Shown piece after piece: positions 9,192 through 17,108 of a stretch of 64,000 bases of DNA (positions within the stretch are counted from its first letter, which is position 1; each line of letters starts with the position of its first letter). Origin of the DNA: Pseudomonas serbica (GTDB taxonomy: Bacteria > Pseudomonadota > Gammaproteobacteria > Pseudomonadales > Pseudomonadaceae); contig NZ_JAQIYM010000003.1 of assembly GCF_028823535.1 (NCBI RefSeq), positions 1 through 64,000 of the forward strand, read 5' to 3'. Under the pieces are notes generated by a model. The model saw only the letters and a list, made by a program, of their open reading frames with translations, made no database searches and was not told where the DNA came from. Made by a program: the position numbers and the translations under genes.

Positions 9192-10113
9192 GCTCAAGCG
9201 TCTGTTTGCGCGACTCATCAAGCCCTGCCTGTTGCCGGACGGGCGGCGCTTGGCCGCGTTGACGAGCCTGTTCCTGATCATCACGCTGGCCTCGCCGGTG
9301 TCGGCGCAGCCCAAGGAGTCCCTGCTCTGGCTGAAACGCGATCTGCCGCCGCTGTTCATTTTTGACGGCCCGGAAAAAGGCCAGGGGATCATTGATCAAT
9401 TTCTGCGACAACTGATTGCCGGCATGCCGCAGTACCGTCACAGCGTGATGAAGGTCAATCGTGCCCGTGGCTTGCAGATGCTTCACGAACCGTCACTCAC
9501 CTGCGATGCGGCGCTGAACTGGAGCAAGGAGCGCGAAAGCTGGATCGCCTTTTCCCTGCCGGTCTTTCGCGCCATGAGCAATGGCCTGGCGATACGGCGT
9601 AACGATCGGGAAGTACTGACACCGTTCCTCAAGGATGGAGAAGTGGACCTGGCGGCCCTGTTGGCCACCGGCAACGTGACGCTGGGCATTGTTGCCGAAC
9701 GCAACTATGGCGAGTATCTCGACGGTTTGCTCAAGCAGGCGCCGGGCAAGGTGCTGACCTCGCACTACGGCAACGACGCCCTGGGCAGCCTGTTGCAGAT
9801 GCAGCGCCTGGGACGCCTGCAGTTGCTGTTGGGCTATCGCCCGGAAATTCGCTATCAGGCCCGGCAACAAGGCATCGCTGAGGAGGAGCTGCAGTTCTAC
9901 CCGATCCGTGGCACCGGCAAATACCTGTCTGGCTACATCGGCTGCACCAATACGCCCCAGGGCCGCCAGGCGATCGTCGAGATCAATCAGCTGCTGCGCG
10001 CCCTGCCCCGGGATCACTTGAGCGAGGCATATGCCGGCTGGCTCGATTCGCAAAGTCGCAGCGACTACCTGCAAGCGGCCAAGACGTTTTTCGAGCAACA
10101 GGACGGCTACTGA
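9145..10113 (+). CDS. Periplasmic solute-binding-like protein
   Basis: About 322 residues, with a hydrophobic secretion segment LAALTSLFLIITL ending in ASPVSA and then a family 3 type periplasmic-binding fold (about residues 55-310). It resembles the conserved proteobacterial group of orphan solute-binding-like proteins that lack an ABC partner. The best start is ATG 9145, with AGGAA seven bases upstream, inside the end of the CoA-transferase gene in another frame; this leaves an unusually long N-region. TTG at 9232 would give a cleaner signal peptide but lacks a ribosome site. Ligand and role are unknown; sensing or adhesion are possible. Confidence 0.72.
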   Translation: MTRRRSHSCAKTEPSELKRLFARLIKPCLLPDGRRLAALTSLFLIITLASPVSAQPKESLLWLKRDLPPLFIFDGPEKGQGIIDQFLRQLIAGMPQYRHSVMKVNRARGLQMLHEPSLTCDAALNWSKERESWIAFSLPVFRAMSNGLAIRRNDREVLTPFLKDGEVDLAALLATGNVTLGIVAERNYGEYLDGLLKQAPGKVLTSHYGNDALGSLLQMQRLGRLQLLLGYRPEIRYQARQQGIAEEELQFYPIRGTGKYLSGYIGCTNTPQGRQAIVEINQLLRALPRDHLSEAYAGWLDSQSRSDYLQAAKTFFEQQDGY

Positions 10114-10125
10114 CAATTGCCGGGC

Positions 10126-10164
10126 AAAAAGAAACCCCGAGAAGTGGGGAGACGACTCGGGGTT
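10126..10164 (-). terminator. Intrinsic terminator after the DUF3509 gene
   Basis: An 8-bp stem, AACCCCGA with TCGGGGTT. Read on the minus strand it is followed by TTTCTTTTT, so it suits the DUF3509 gene that ends at 10283. Read on the plus strand the T-run is poor. Confidence 0.65.
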
Positions 10165-10282
10165 AAACGTGGTCTTTTCAAGGACCCGTAACGGCAAGCG
10201 GCAAGCACCGGAGCACAATGCTTGATCTTGCTGTTACTAGGTCTGACGATGGGGATGCAGGAAGGTTCCCACAACCGACAAT

Positions 10283-10570
10283 TCAATTTCGACTGGCGAG
10301 CAACTTGTCTTGTGCGGCATTGCGCAACGCCGCGATCACACAGGGCTCCAGGCGTCCTTCAGCAATCAGCACGTCGCGGTGCAACCCGTCGACAACATCC
10401 GTCAGCTGACGCTTGTCGGCCAACTGTGCCTGATTGAACGCCCGATCGACCACTATGGCGCCGATCGCATTCTTCAAGGTCACCCGGCATTCGCCATGAA
10501 TCCCCGAAGGGGTCAACGTCACCTGGTACGGGCTCAGAGCCTCACCGAGCAAGAGACTGATACTTTCCAT
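10283..10570 (-). CDS. DUF3509 domain-containing protein
   Basis: A 95-residue cytoplasmic protein starting MESISLLLGEALSPYQVTLT. The pattern of a short N-terminal helix, a beta-rich YQVTLTP...GECRVTLKN section and a helical tail (RQLTDVVDGLHRDVLIAEGR) matches DUF3509, a small family I know only from Pseudomonas and relatives and whose function is unknown. The reading frame is open further upstream to 10876, but that part overlaps the sensor gene in another frame and is not coding. It follows the truncated sensor gene by about 160 bases. Confidence 0.8.
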   Translation of the reverse strand: MESISLLLGEALSPYQVTLTPSGIHGECRVTLKNAIGAIVVDRAFNQAQLADKRQLTDVVDGLHRDVLIAEGRLEPCVIAALRNAAQDKLLASRN

Positions 10571-10731
10571 CCGATCACCACTCAATAGTCCGAAAACGAA
10601 GTGCCTGGGGCGTGTGTACAGTAAATGACCGCGGGCCCGAGTAGAAAGTTCTGAAAACCGAGTGCAGGTGAGCCTGCGCCTCTGGTCGATAGAGCATGCA
10701 CGGCGAAGATGACAAGGAAAAAACAACCACA

Positions 10732-12075
10732 TCAAGCCTGGCCGGTTCGCCGCCCGATATCGCTCCAGCCACCCAGCAAACCTCGTAGCTGGCCGTCCGC
10801 ACCGTAGAAGGGCACCGTCCACTGGTAGATCGCCCGGGGGCCTGAATTGAACATCAATTGCCGCTCGCAGAAGCACGGTTTGCGCGTGCCCAGCTGGGCC
10901 ATGAACTCATCATGCAAGAGTTCGGCGGTCTCTTTGGGCAACAGGTCGAGTTCGATCAATTGTCGCCCCTTGATCCGCTCGAAACGGGTCGACAGGCTCT
11001 CCTCATAACGCTTGTTGCACAGGATCAAACGCCCCTGGAGATCACGGACGAACAGCGGATCGGGCATGGCGTCGATCAATGCGTGCTGGAAAGCCAGTTG
11101 ATCGCCCAGGTCCTGTTCGGCCTCCTCTCGTTGCCGGACCAAAACCGCCAGGCGGCGGCTCCAGAGCAGCGACAGCACACCGAACAGACAGGCGACCAAC
11201 AAGCCCCAGCCAATCCATGGGGCTAATCGTTGCCAGGCGTTCGGAGCCGGGTTGGCGCCAGTGAGCCACTTCACACGCAGAGCGCGAAGTTCGGCGGGAG
11301 GAAAAGCCGCCAGGGCCTTGTTGAGGATGCTCAACAGTTGCGGTTGTCCTTTGCGCACCGTCAGGTAATCCGGGTCCCACTGCCCTTCCACGACTTGCCC
11401 GACCTGAAGCTGGCCGGAGGGAAAGAGTTGCGCCCCTGTTTCGCTGTCGATGGTGGCATGGGCCTCACCGCTTTCCACCAGCGCGCGAGCCTCAGCGTAG
11501 GTCTTGACCGACCGCAACTCGATGGCTGGGTAGTCACGACGAATGACCGCCTCCAGCGCATGCCGAGTCGGCAGGACCAACACGCGTTTGGCCAGCTGCT
11601 GCAACGATTCGACCTGGGGCGCCCCGGCCCGCCCGACAAACACCCAACCAGAGCCGCCAAAGGAATGACTGAAATCCAGGAACACCTTGCGCTCGTCATT
11701 CATTGCCAGCGTGGTGCTCATGTCCGCCTCACCCCGCTCCAGGCGTTCAAGCATGTGCTCGATGGAGAACGACTCGACATGGACAAAGCGCAAGCCTGTC
11801 ATGGCGCTGATGCGATCCAGCATGTCCCTGTTCAGGCCGCTCCATTGGCCATGCTCATTCTTGAACAGGTACCGCGGGTAATCCAGCGACGCCACCTTCA
11901 CTGGCGAGTGTTCGGCGATCCATTGCAGCTCCTTGGCATCCAGCGCGATGCGCACACCCGCGACCGCCTTCGCCGGAGCCGGATCAGCCGCGGCCATGCC
12001 ACCCAATACACCACCCAGCGCACCGAGCAAAAGCAGCCAGTATGCCGCTGGCCTTGATTTTCTATAAACCGGCAT
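10732..12075 (-). CDS. BvgS-like membrane sensor lacking kinase domain (probably truncated)
   Basis: A 447-residue inner-membrane sensor. Order: signal anchor (about 11-30), one periplasmic Venus-flytrap solute-binding domain (40-275, beginning with the ELQWIAEHSPVKVA form of BvgS/EvgS second domains), a transmembrane helix (286-306), a short coiled linker and a PAS domain (325-440, NxAxxDAMPDPLFVRD-like). The protein ends seven residues after PAS motif GGWSDI. In BvgS relatives a histidine kinase, receiver and often Hpt domain follow; no trace is seen in the downstream 160 bases. AAGGA seven bases upstream fixes the start. It may be a relic or a ligand sensor that works through a partner. 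Confidence 0.82.
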   Translation of the reverse strand: MPVYRKSRPAAYWLLLLGALGGVLGGMAAADPAPAKAVAGVRIALDAKELQWIAEHSPVKVASLDYPRYLFKNEHGQWSGLNRDMLDRISAMTGLRFVHVESFSIEHMLERLERGEADMSTTLAMNDERKVFLDFSHSFGGSGWVFVGRAGAPQVESLQQLAKRVLVLPTRHALEAVIRRDYPAIELRSVKTYAEARALVESGEAHATIDSETGAQLFPSGQLQVGQVVEGQWDPDYLTVRKGQPQLLSILNKALAAFPPAELRALRVKWLTGANPAPNAWQRLAPWIGWGLLVACLFGVLSLLWSRRLAVLVRQREEAEQDLGDQLAFQHALIDAMPDPLFVRDLQGRLILCNKRYEESLSTRFERIKGRQLIELDLLPKETAELLHDEFMAQLGTRKPCFCERQLMFNSGPRAIYQWTVPFYGADGQLRGLLGGWSDIGRRTGQA

Positions 12076-12145
12076 TGCCACATCCTTGGTAAACAGTCCG
12101 CCCGTTCCCATGGGCGACTCCTGCTGGCAAGTGTGGCATGCACAA

Positions 12146-12179
12146 ACAAGAAAGCCCGTCAGGAGACGGGCTTTCTTGT
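12146..12179 (-). terminator. Intrinsic terminator after thrC
   Basis: A perfect 15-bp stem (ACAAGAAAGCCCGTC with its complement) and a 4-base loop, with T-rich flanks, 18 bases past the thrC stop. It separates the hom-thrC transcript from the sensor gene, whose promoter must lie in 12076-12145. Confidence 0.92.
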
Positions 12180-12196
12180 GTGACAAAGTTTGCCGG

Positions 12197-13606
12197 TTAC
12201 AAAGGCTTACCGCGGTTGCCATGCTGACTGACAAAGGCCTGCACAGCCTTCAAGTCATTCGGCAATACGGTGCATCGCTCGTCTCTTTCAAACAAATCAG
12301 AAAGATGTGCAGGGAGCTCAAGGGCTTTTCCTACACCGGCTTTCTCCACGGCATCCGGGAACTTGACCGGATGGGCCGTGCCCAGGATCACCATCGGGAT
12401 ATCCAGGCTGCGACGGCATTCCCGGGCGGCCTTGACGCCGATCGCGGTGTGCGGATCCAGTACTTCACCGGTCTGCTCATAGACCTCGGCGATGGTTTCG
12501 CAAGTTTGCGCATCGTCCACGGCCAGCGAGTCAAACAGTTTGCGCGCTTCAGTCCAGCGCTCCTGCTCGACGCTGAAACCGCCGCCCTGCTTGAAGCTGT
12601 CCATCAGACCGGCAATCGCCGCGCCGTTGCGACCGTGCAGGTCGAACAGCAGGCGCTCGAAGTTCGAGGACACCATGATGTCCATCGACGGCGACAGCGT
12701 CGCGTGCAGGGTTTCCTTGACGTACTGGTTGCCGCTCATGAAGCGGTGCAGGATGTCGTTGCGGTTGGTGGCGACGATCAACTGGTTGATCGGCAGGCCC
12801 ATGTTGCGTGCCAGGTAACCGGCGAAGATGTCGCCGAAGTTACCGGTTGGCACCGAGAACGCCACCGAGCGCGCCGGGCCGCCCAGCTGCAGGGCCGCGT
12901 GGAAGTAGTAAACGATCTGGGCCATGATCCGCGCCCAGTTGATCGAGTTGACCGCCACCAGGCGGGTGCCCTTGAGGAAACCCTGGTCGGCAAAGCTTGC
13001 CTTGACCATTTCCTGGCAGTCATCGAAGTTGCCTTCGATGGCGATGTTGTGGATGTTCTCACCGAAAATGGTGGTCATCTGCCGACGCTGCACTTCGGAC
13101 ACACGGTTGTGCGGGTGCAGGATGAAGATGTCGACGTTTTCGCAATGCTTGCAGCCTTCGATGGCGGCCGAACCGGTATCGCCAGACGTGGCGCCGACGA
13201 TCACCACGCGCTCGCCGCGCTTTTCCAGCACGTAGTCGAGCAGGCGACCGAGCAGTTGCAGGGCGAAGTCCTTGAACGCCAGGGTCGGGCCGTGGAACAG
13301 CTCCAGCACCCACTCATTGCCATTCAACTGGCGCAGCGGCGCCACGGCATTGTGGGCGAACACGCCGTAGGTTTCTTCGAGAATCTTTTTGAAATCGGCG
13401 TCAGGAATGCTGCCGGTAACGAACGGGCGCATGACCCGGAAAGCCAGCTCGTGATACGGCAGGCCGGCCCAGGAAGCGATTTCTTCCTGAGTGAAACGTG
13501 GCAGGTTTTCCGGGACGTACAGACCGCCGTCGGTGGCAAGGCCTGCCAGCAGGACGTCTTCGAAATTCAGGGCCGGTGCCTGGCCGCGGGTACTGATGTA
13601 ACGCAT
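12197..13606 (-). CDS. thrC: Threonine synthase
   Basis: Converts O-phosphohomoserine to threonine with PLP, the last step of the pathway. 469 residues from MRYISTRGQAPALNFED, with GGAG upstream. The Schiff-base Lys112 lies in GPTLAFKDFALQ, and GATSGDTGSAA forms the phosphate-binding loop. This is the long class 1 (E. coli/yeast-like) form. It lies 66 bases downstream of hom, consistent with the hom-thrC operon found throughout Pseudomonas. Confidence 0.97.
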   Translation of the reverse strand: MRYISTRGQAPALNFEDVLLAGLATDGGLYVPENLPRFTQEEIASWAGLPYHELAFRVMRPFVTGSIPDADFKKILEETYGVFAHNAVAPLRQLNGNEWVLELFHGPTLAFKDFALQLLGRLLDYVLEKRGERVVIVGATSGDTGSAAIEGCKHCENVDIFILHPHNRVSEVQRRQMTTIFGENIHNIAIEGNFDDCQEMVKASFADQGFLKGTRLVAVNSINWARIMAQIVYYFHAALQLGGPARSVAFSVPTGNFGDIFAGYLARNMGLPINQLIVATNRNDILHRFMSGNQYVKETLHATLSPSMDIMVSSNFERLLFDLHGRNGAAIAGLMDSFKQGGGFSVEQERWTEARKLFDSLAVDDAQTCETIAEVYEQTGEVLDPHTAIGVKAARECRRSLDIPMVILGTAHPVKFPDAVEKAGVGKALELPAHLSDLFERDERCTVLPNDLKAVQAFVSQHGNRGKPL

Positions 13607-13672
13607 GACTGACTCCAATGGACAGTGTTCGCAATACCGGGCCAGCACGCTGGCCCGGTGAACGATAACGGC

Positions 13673-14977
13673 TTAGTTCAGGTGCTCGACACGGATCCGT
13701 ACAACCGGACCGACCACGCCCGCCAGGGCTTCCAGGGCCGCGATGGCATCGTTGATGCGCTGCTCCACCACACGGTGGGTCAGCAGGATCATCGGTACCA
13801 GGCCATCGTGCTCCTCGGCTTCCTTCTGCATGATCGATTCGATGTTGATGCCACGCTCGGACAGGATGCTGGCCACCTGGGCCAGTACGCCCGGATGGTC
13901 CTTGGCCTGGATCCGCAGGTAGTACGCGCTTTCGCAGGCATCGATCGGCAGGATCGGGTGCGCCGACAGCGAATCCGGCTGGAAGGCCAGGTGCGGCACG
14001 CGGTTTTCCGGATCCGAGGTCATGGCGCGAACCACGTCCACCAGGTCGGCGATCACCGACGAAGCGGTCGGCTCCATGCCGGCACCGGCACCGTAGAACA
14101 AGGTCGAACCGGCGGCGTCGCCGTTGACCATCACCGCGTTCATCACGCCGTTGACGTTGGCGATCAGGCGATCGGCCGGGATCAGCGTCGGGTGCACGCG
14201 CAGTTCGATACCCGCCGCGGTGCTGCGCGCCACGCCCAGGTGCTTGATGCGGTAGCCCAGCGCTTCGGCGTAGTTCACATCAGCGGTGGTCAGCTTGGTG
14301 ATGCCTTCGGTGTAGGCCTTGTCGAATTGCAGCGGGATACCGAATGCAATGGACGCCAGGATCGTCAGCTTGTGCGCCGCATCGATGCCTTCGACGTCGA
14401 AGGTCGGGTCGGCTTCGGCGTAGCCCAGGGCTTGCGCTTCGGCCAACACGTCTTCGAAGGTCCGGCCTTTCTCGCGCATCTCGGTGAGAATGAAGTTGCC
14501 GGTGCCGTTGATGATGCCAGCCACCCAGTTGATGCGGTTGGCGGACAGGCCTTCACGGATCGCCTTGATCACCGGAATGCCACCGGCCACGGCCGCTTCG
14601 AACGCAACGATCACGCCCTTCTCGCGCGCCTTGGCGAAAATTTCATTCCCGTGAACGGCGATAAGCGCCTTGTTCGCGGTGACCACATGCTTGCCATTCT
14701 CGATGGCCTTGAGTACCAGCTCGCGGGCGACGGTGTAGCCGCCCATCAGCTCTATGACGATGTCGATCTCAGGGTTCGTGGCCACTTCGAAGACATCGGT
14801 GGTAATCGCAATACCGGTCGTTTGGAACTGAGGCTTTGGCGTGCGCATGGCAATTTGTGCCACTTCGATTCCACGCCCGGCACGACGAGCAATTTCCTCG
14901 GCGTTGCGCTGAAGTACGTTGAAGGTACCGCCACCGACGGTCCCTAACCCACAGATGCCTACTTTGACCGGTTTCAC
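13673..14977 (-). CDS. hom: Homoserine dehydrogenase
   Basis: Reduces aspartate semialdehyde to homoserine, the branch point to threonine and methionine. The product is 434 residues from a GTG start (VKPVKVGICGLGTVGGGT), which has GGGGAG six bases upstream; the frame is open further but without family sequence. N-terminal NAD(P) Rossmann motif GLGTVGGGT, the central catalytic domain (about 135-320) and a C-terminal ACT regulatory domain (YYLRIQAKDHPGVLAQVAS, about 350-430) suggest threonine feedback control. It is a monofunctional enzyme without an aspartokinase domain. Confidence 0.97.
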   Translation of the reverse strand: MKPVKVGICGLGTVGGGTFNVLQRNAEEIARRAGRGIEVAQIAMRTPKPQFQTTGIAITTDVFEVATNPEIDIVIELMGGYTVARELVLKAIENGKHVVTANKALIAVHGNEIFAKAREKGVIVAFEAAVAGGIPVIKAIREGLSANRINWVAGIINGTGNFILTEMREKGRTFEDVLAEAQALGYAEADPTFDVEGIDAAHKLTILASIAFGIPLQFDKAYTEGITKLTTADVNYAEALGYRIKHLGVARSTAAGIELRVHPTLIPADRLIANVNGVMNAVMVNGDAAGSTLFYGAGAGMEPTASSVIADLVDVVRAMTSDPENRVPHLAFQPDSLSAHPILPIDACESAYYLRIQAKDHPGVLAQVASILSERGINIESIMQKEAEEHDGLVPMILLTHRVVEQRINDAIAALEALAGVVGPVVRIRVEHLN

Positions 14978-15110
14978 TGTGAACTCCCCATAAAACGGCC
15001 GACTCGAGGCCGGCCGTGAAAACAACCGCAAGTTCGCGGCTCTCTATTGATGGCCCGGCTGGAACTGCCGCCGGGCCACGCTCGTCAACGGCTGACCGTG
15101 ACGATACGAA

Positions 15111-15842
15111 TTACTTGGCACTGAGCGCCAGTTTGGCGACTTGTGGCGCCGGCTGGTAGCCCGGAATGACCTGACCGTCGGCCAATACGATGGCCGGCGT
15201 GCCGTTCACGCCAATCGACTGGCCGAGGGCAAACTGCTTGGACACCGGGTTATCGCACTTGGCGGCCTTGATTTCCTTGCCGTCGACCATCTTGTCCATG
15301 GCCGCTTTCTTGTCTTTCGAGCACCAGACCGCCTGCAATTGCTCGTCACCTGGCGAACCCAAGCCCTGGCGCGGGAACGCTACGTAACGCACTTCGATGC
15401 CGCGCTTGTTCAGCTCAGGCACTTCGGCGTGCAGTTTATGGCAGTACGGGCAGGTGGTGTCGGTGAACACGGTGATGTGCGACTTGGTTTCGCCGATGGC
15501 CGGATACACCACGGTTTCCGCGACAGGAATGGCGTTGACCAGTTTGGAAACGCCCAGGCGCTCGGTCTTCTCGGTCAGGTTGACCGGTTTGCCGTCCTTG
15601 AGCTGGAACATGTAGCCCTGGACCACGTACTGGCCGTCGGCGCTGGCGTAGAGCACGCGGCTGCCTTGCAACTTGACTTCATACAGACCAGGCAGGGGAC
15701 TGGCGGAGATGCTTTCTACCGGTACTTCCAGCTGGAGGTTTTCCAGGCTTTTACGAATCGCTTTATCGGCCGCGTCATCGGCGACGGCAAAGGTGCTGAC
15801 CAACGCAATGGCGGCGGCGGCGAAAATCTGGATCAGACGCAT
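15111..15842 (-). CDS. dsbC: Thiol:disulfide interchange protein DsbC
   Basis: A periplasmic disulfide isomerase that corrects wrong disulfides and is kept reduced by DsbD. 243 residues with a signal peptide cleaved around AVADDAADK, an N-terminal dimerisation domain (about 22-80), a linker helix and a thioredoxin fold with active site CPYC at 131-134. A second Cys pair (VWCSKDKK and AAKCDNP) and the cis-Pro loop (NGTPAIV) are present. It lies between xerD and hom on the same strand, the usual Pseudomonas order. Confidence 0.96.
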   Translation of the reverse strand: MRLIQIFAAAAIALVSTFAVADDAADKAIRKSLENLQLEVPVESISASPLPGLYEVKLQGSRVLYASADGQYVVQGYMFQLKDGKPVNLTEKTERLGVSKLVNAIPVAETVVYPAIGETKSHITVFTDTTCPYCHKLHAEVPELNKRGIEVRYVAFPRQGLGSPGDEQLQAVWCSKDKKAAMDKMVDGKEIKAAKCDNPVSKQFALGQSIGVNGTPAIVLADGQVIPGYQPAPQVAKLALSAK

Positions 15843-15992
15843 GAGAACTCCTGAAGGCGGACAAATGGGACGCTCGGAATGCCGGGCCGAAACACCGGGT
15901 CATAAACGCCCATCGTGCAAACCGGGAAAGCCTACCACATAAGGTCCGTGTGGCCGAATGCGCCTGTCGCAAGAGATTGCACCTGCCAAATC

Positions 15993-16085
15993 CGTGTGGG
16001 AGCGGGCTTGCTCGCGAAAGCGGTGTGTCATTCAACATGGATGGCGGCTGATACACCGCCTTCGCGAGCAAGCCCGCTCCCACAT
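15993..16085. repeat. REP pair (REPIN), family B
   Basis: Inverted copies of GAGCAAGCCCGCTCCCAC about 45 bases apart. The pair lies between xerD and dsbC, two genes on the same strand. Confidence 0.9.
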
Positions 16086-16105
16086 AAAGCAGATCGCAGA
16101 CATCG

Positions 16106-17002
16106 TTAGCCGCGCGGGTGGTGTTTGGCGTGCAGATCCTGCAATCGAGCCCGGGCGACATGGGTGTAGATCTGGGTGGTGGAAAGGTCACTGTGCCCCA
16201 GCAACATCTGCACCACCCGCAAATCCGCGCCGTGGTTGAGCAGGTGCGTGGCGAACGCGTGGCGCAAGGTGTGCGGCGACAGCGACTTGCCGATCCCGGC
16301 GACCTTGGCCTGGTGCTTGATCCGGTGCCAGAACGTCTGGCGGGTCATCTGCTCGCCGCGCTGGCTGGGGAACAACACATCGCTGGGCCGTCCGCCCAGC
16401 AACTCGCCGCGACCATCGCGCAGATAGCGTTCGACCCAGACGATCGCCTCCTCGCCCATCGGCACCAGCCGCTCCTTGCTGCCCTTGCCCATCACCCGCA
16501 GCACGCCCTGGCGCAGGTTGACCTGCTCCAGCGTCAGGCTGATCAGCTCCGTCACCCGCAGGCCACAGGCATAAAGCACTTCGAGCATGGCGCGGTCGCG
16601 CTGGCCGATGGCCTCGCTTAGATCCGGCGCCTTGAGCAAGGCTTCGACGTCAGCTTCCGACAGGGATTTGGGCAAAGGCCTACCCAACTGCGGCATGTCC
16701 ACGCGCAAGGTCGGATCGACGGCGATCAGCTTTTCCCGCAGCAGATAGCGATAAAAGCCACGCACACCCGAGAGAAATCGCGCCGTGGAACGGGGTTTGT
16801 AGTTTTGCTCCAGACGCCAGGCCAGGTGATCGAGGATCAACTCGCGTCCGGCATTGATCAATTCCAGGCCTTTCTCCTGCAGCCAGCCGTTGAACAGGGC
16901 CAGGTCGCTGCGATAAGCATCGCGGGTGTTGTCGGAAAGACCTTTCTCCAGCCACAGCGCGTCGAGGAATTGGTCTATCAGGGGATGATCGATAGCAGGC
17001 AT
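16106..17002 (-). CDS. xerD: Site-specific tyrosine recombinase XerD
   Basis: XerD acts with XerC and FtsK at the chromosomal dif site to resolve dimers. 298 residues from MPAIDHPLIDQFLDALWLEK, exactly the E. coli length. The SAM-like core-binding domain covers about 5-90 and the catalytic domain 110-295, with ACGLRVTEL (Arg), the MGKGSKER beta-hairpin Lys, HTLRHAFATHLL (His and Arg), LLGHSDLSTTQIYTHV (His and nucleophile Tyr). An in-frame ATG five codons upstream is possible but less usual. Confidence 0.96.
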   Translation of the reverse strand: MPAIDHPLIDQFLDALWLEKGLSDNTRDAYRSDLALFNGWLQEKGLELINAGRELILDHLAWRLEQNYKPRSTARFLSGVRGFYRYLLREKLIAVDPTLRVDMPQLGRPLPKSLSEADVEALLKAPDLSEAIGQRDRAMLEVLYACGLRVTELISLTLEQVNLRQGVLRVMGKGSKERLVPMGEEAIVWVERYLRDGRGELLGGRPSDVLFPSQRGEQMTRQTFWHRIKHQAKVAGIGKSLSPHTLRHAFATHLLNHGADLRVVQMLLGHSDLSTTQIYTHVARARLQDLHAKHHPRG

Positions 17003-17108
17003 GATCGCTCTGGACACGCCGTCTAGAGACGGCGTGCGAAAAAAGGGTGAACGGAATAAACGGCCGCTAGTCTTTCATAGCCGGCTACTTCAAGGAACAG
17101 GAGCTTCA

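Noticed and set aside
10571..10876. N-terminal extension of the DUF3509 open frame
   Set aside because: It overlaps the sensor gene in another frame, has no family sequence and the DUF3509 fold begins at the internal ATG 10570.
12086..13612. 508-codon plus-strand open frame opposite thrC
   Set aside because: Antisense shadow of thrC and begins inside the thrC terminator.
15993..16085. Repeated inverted sequences that might suggest a CRISPR or phage attachment site
   Set aside because: They are two-armed REP pairs scattered through the window, with no regular direct-repeat and spacer array and no integrase next to a tRNA; xerD here is the housekeeping recombinase.
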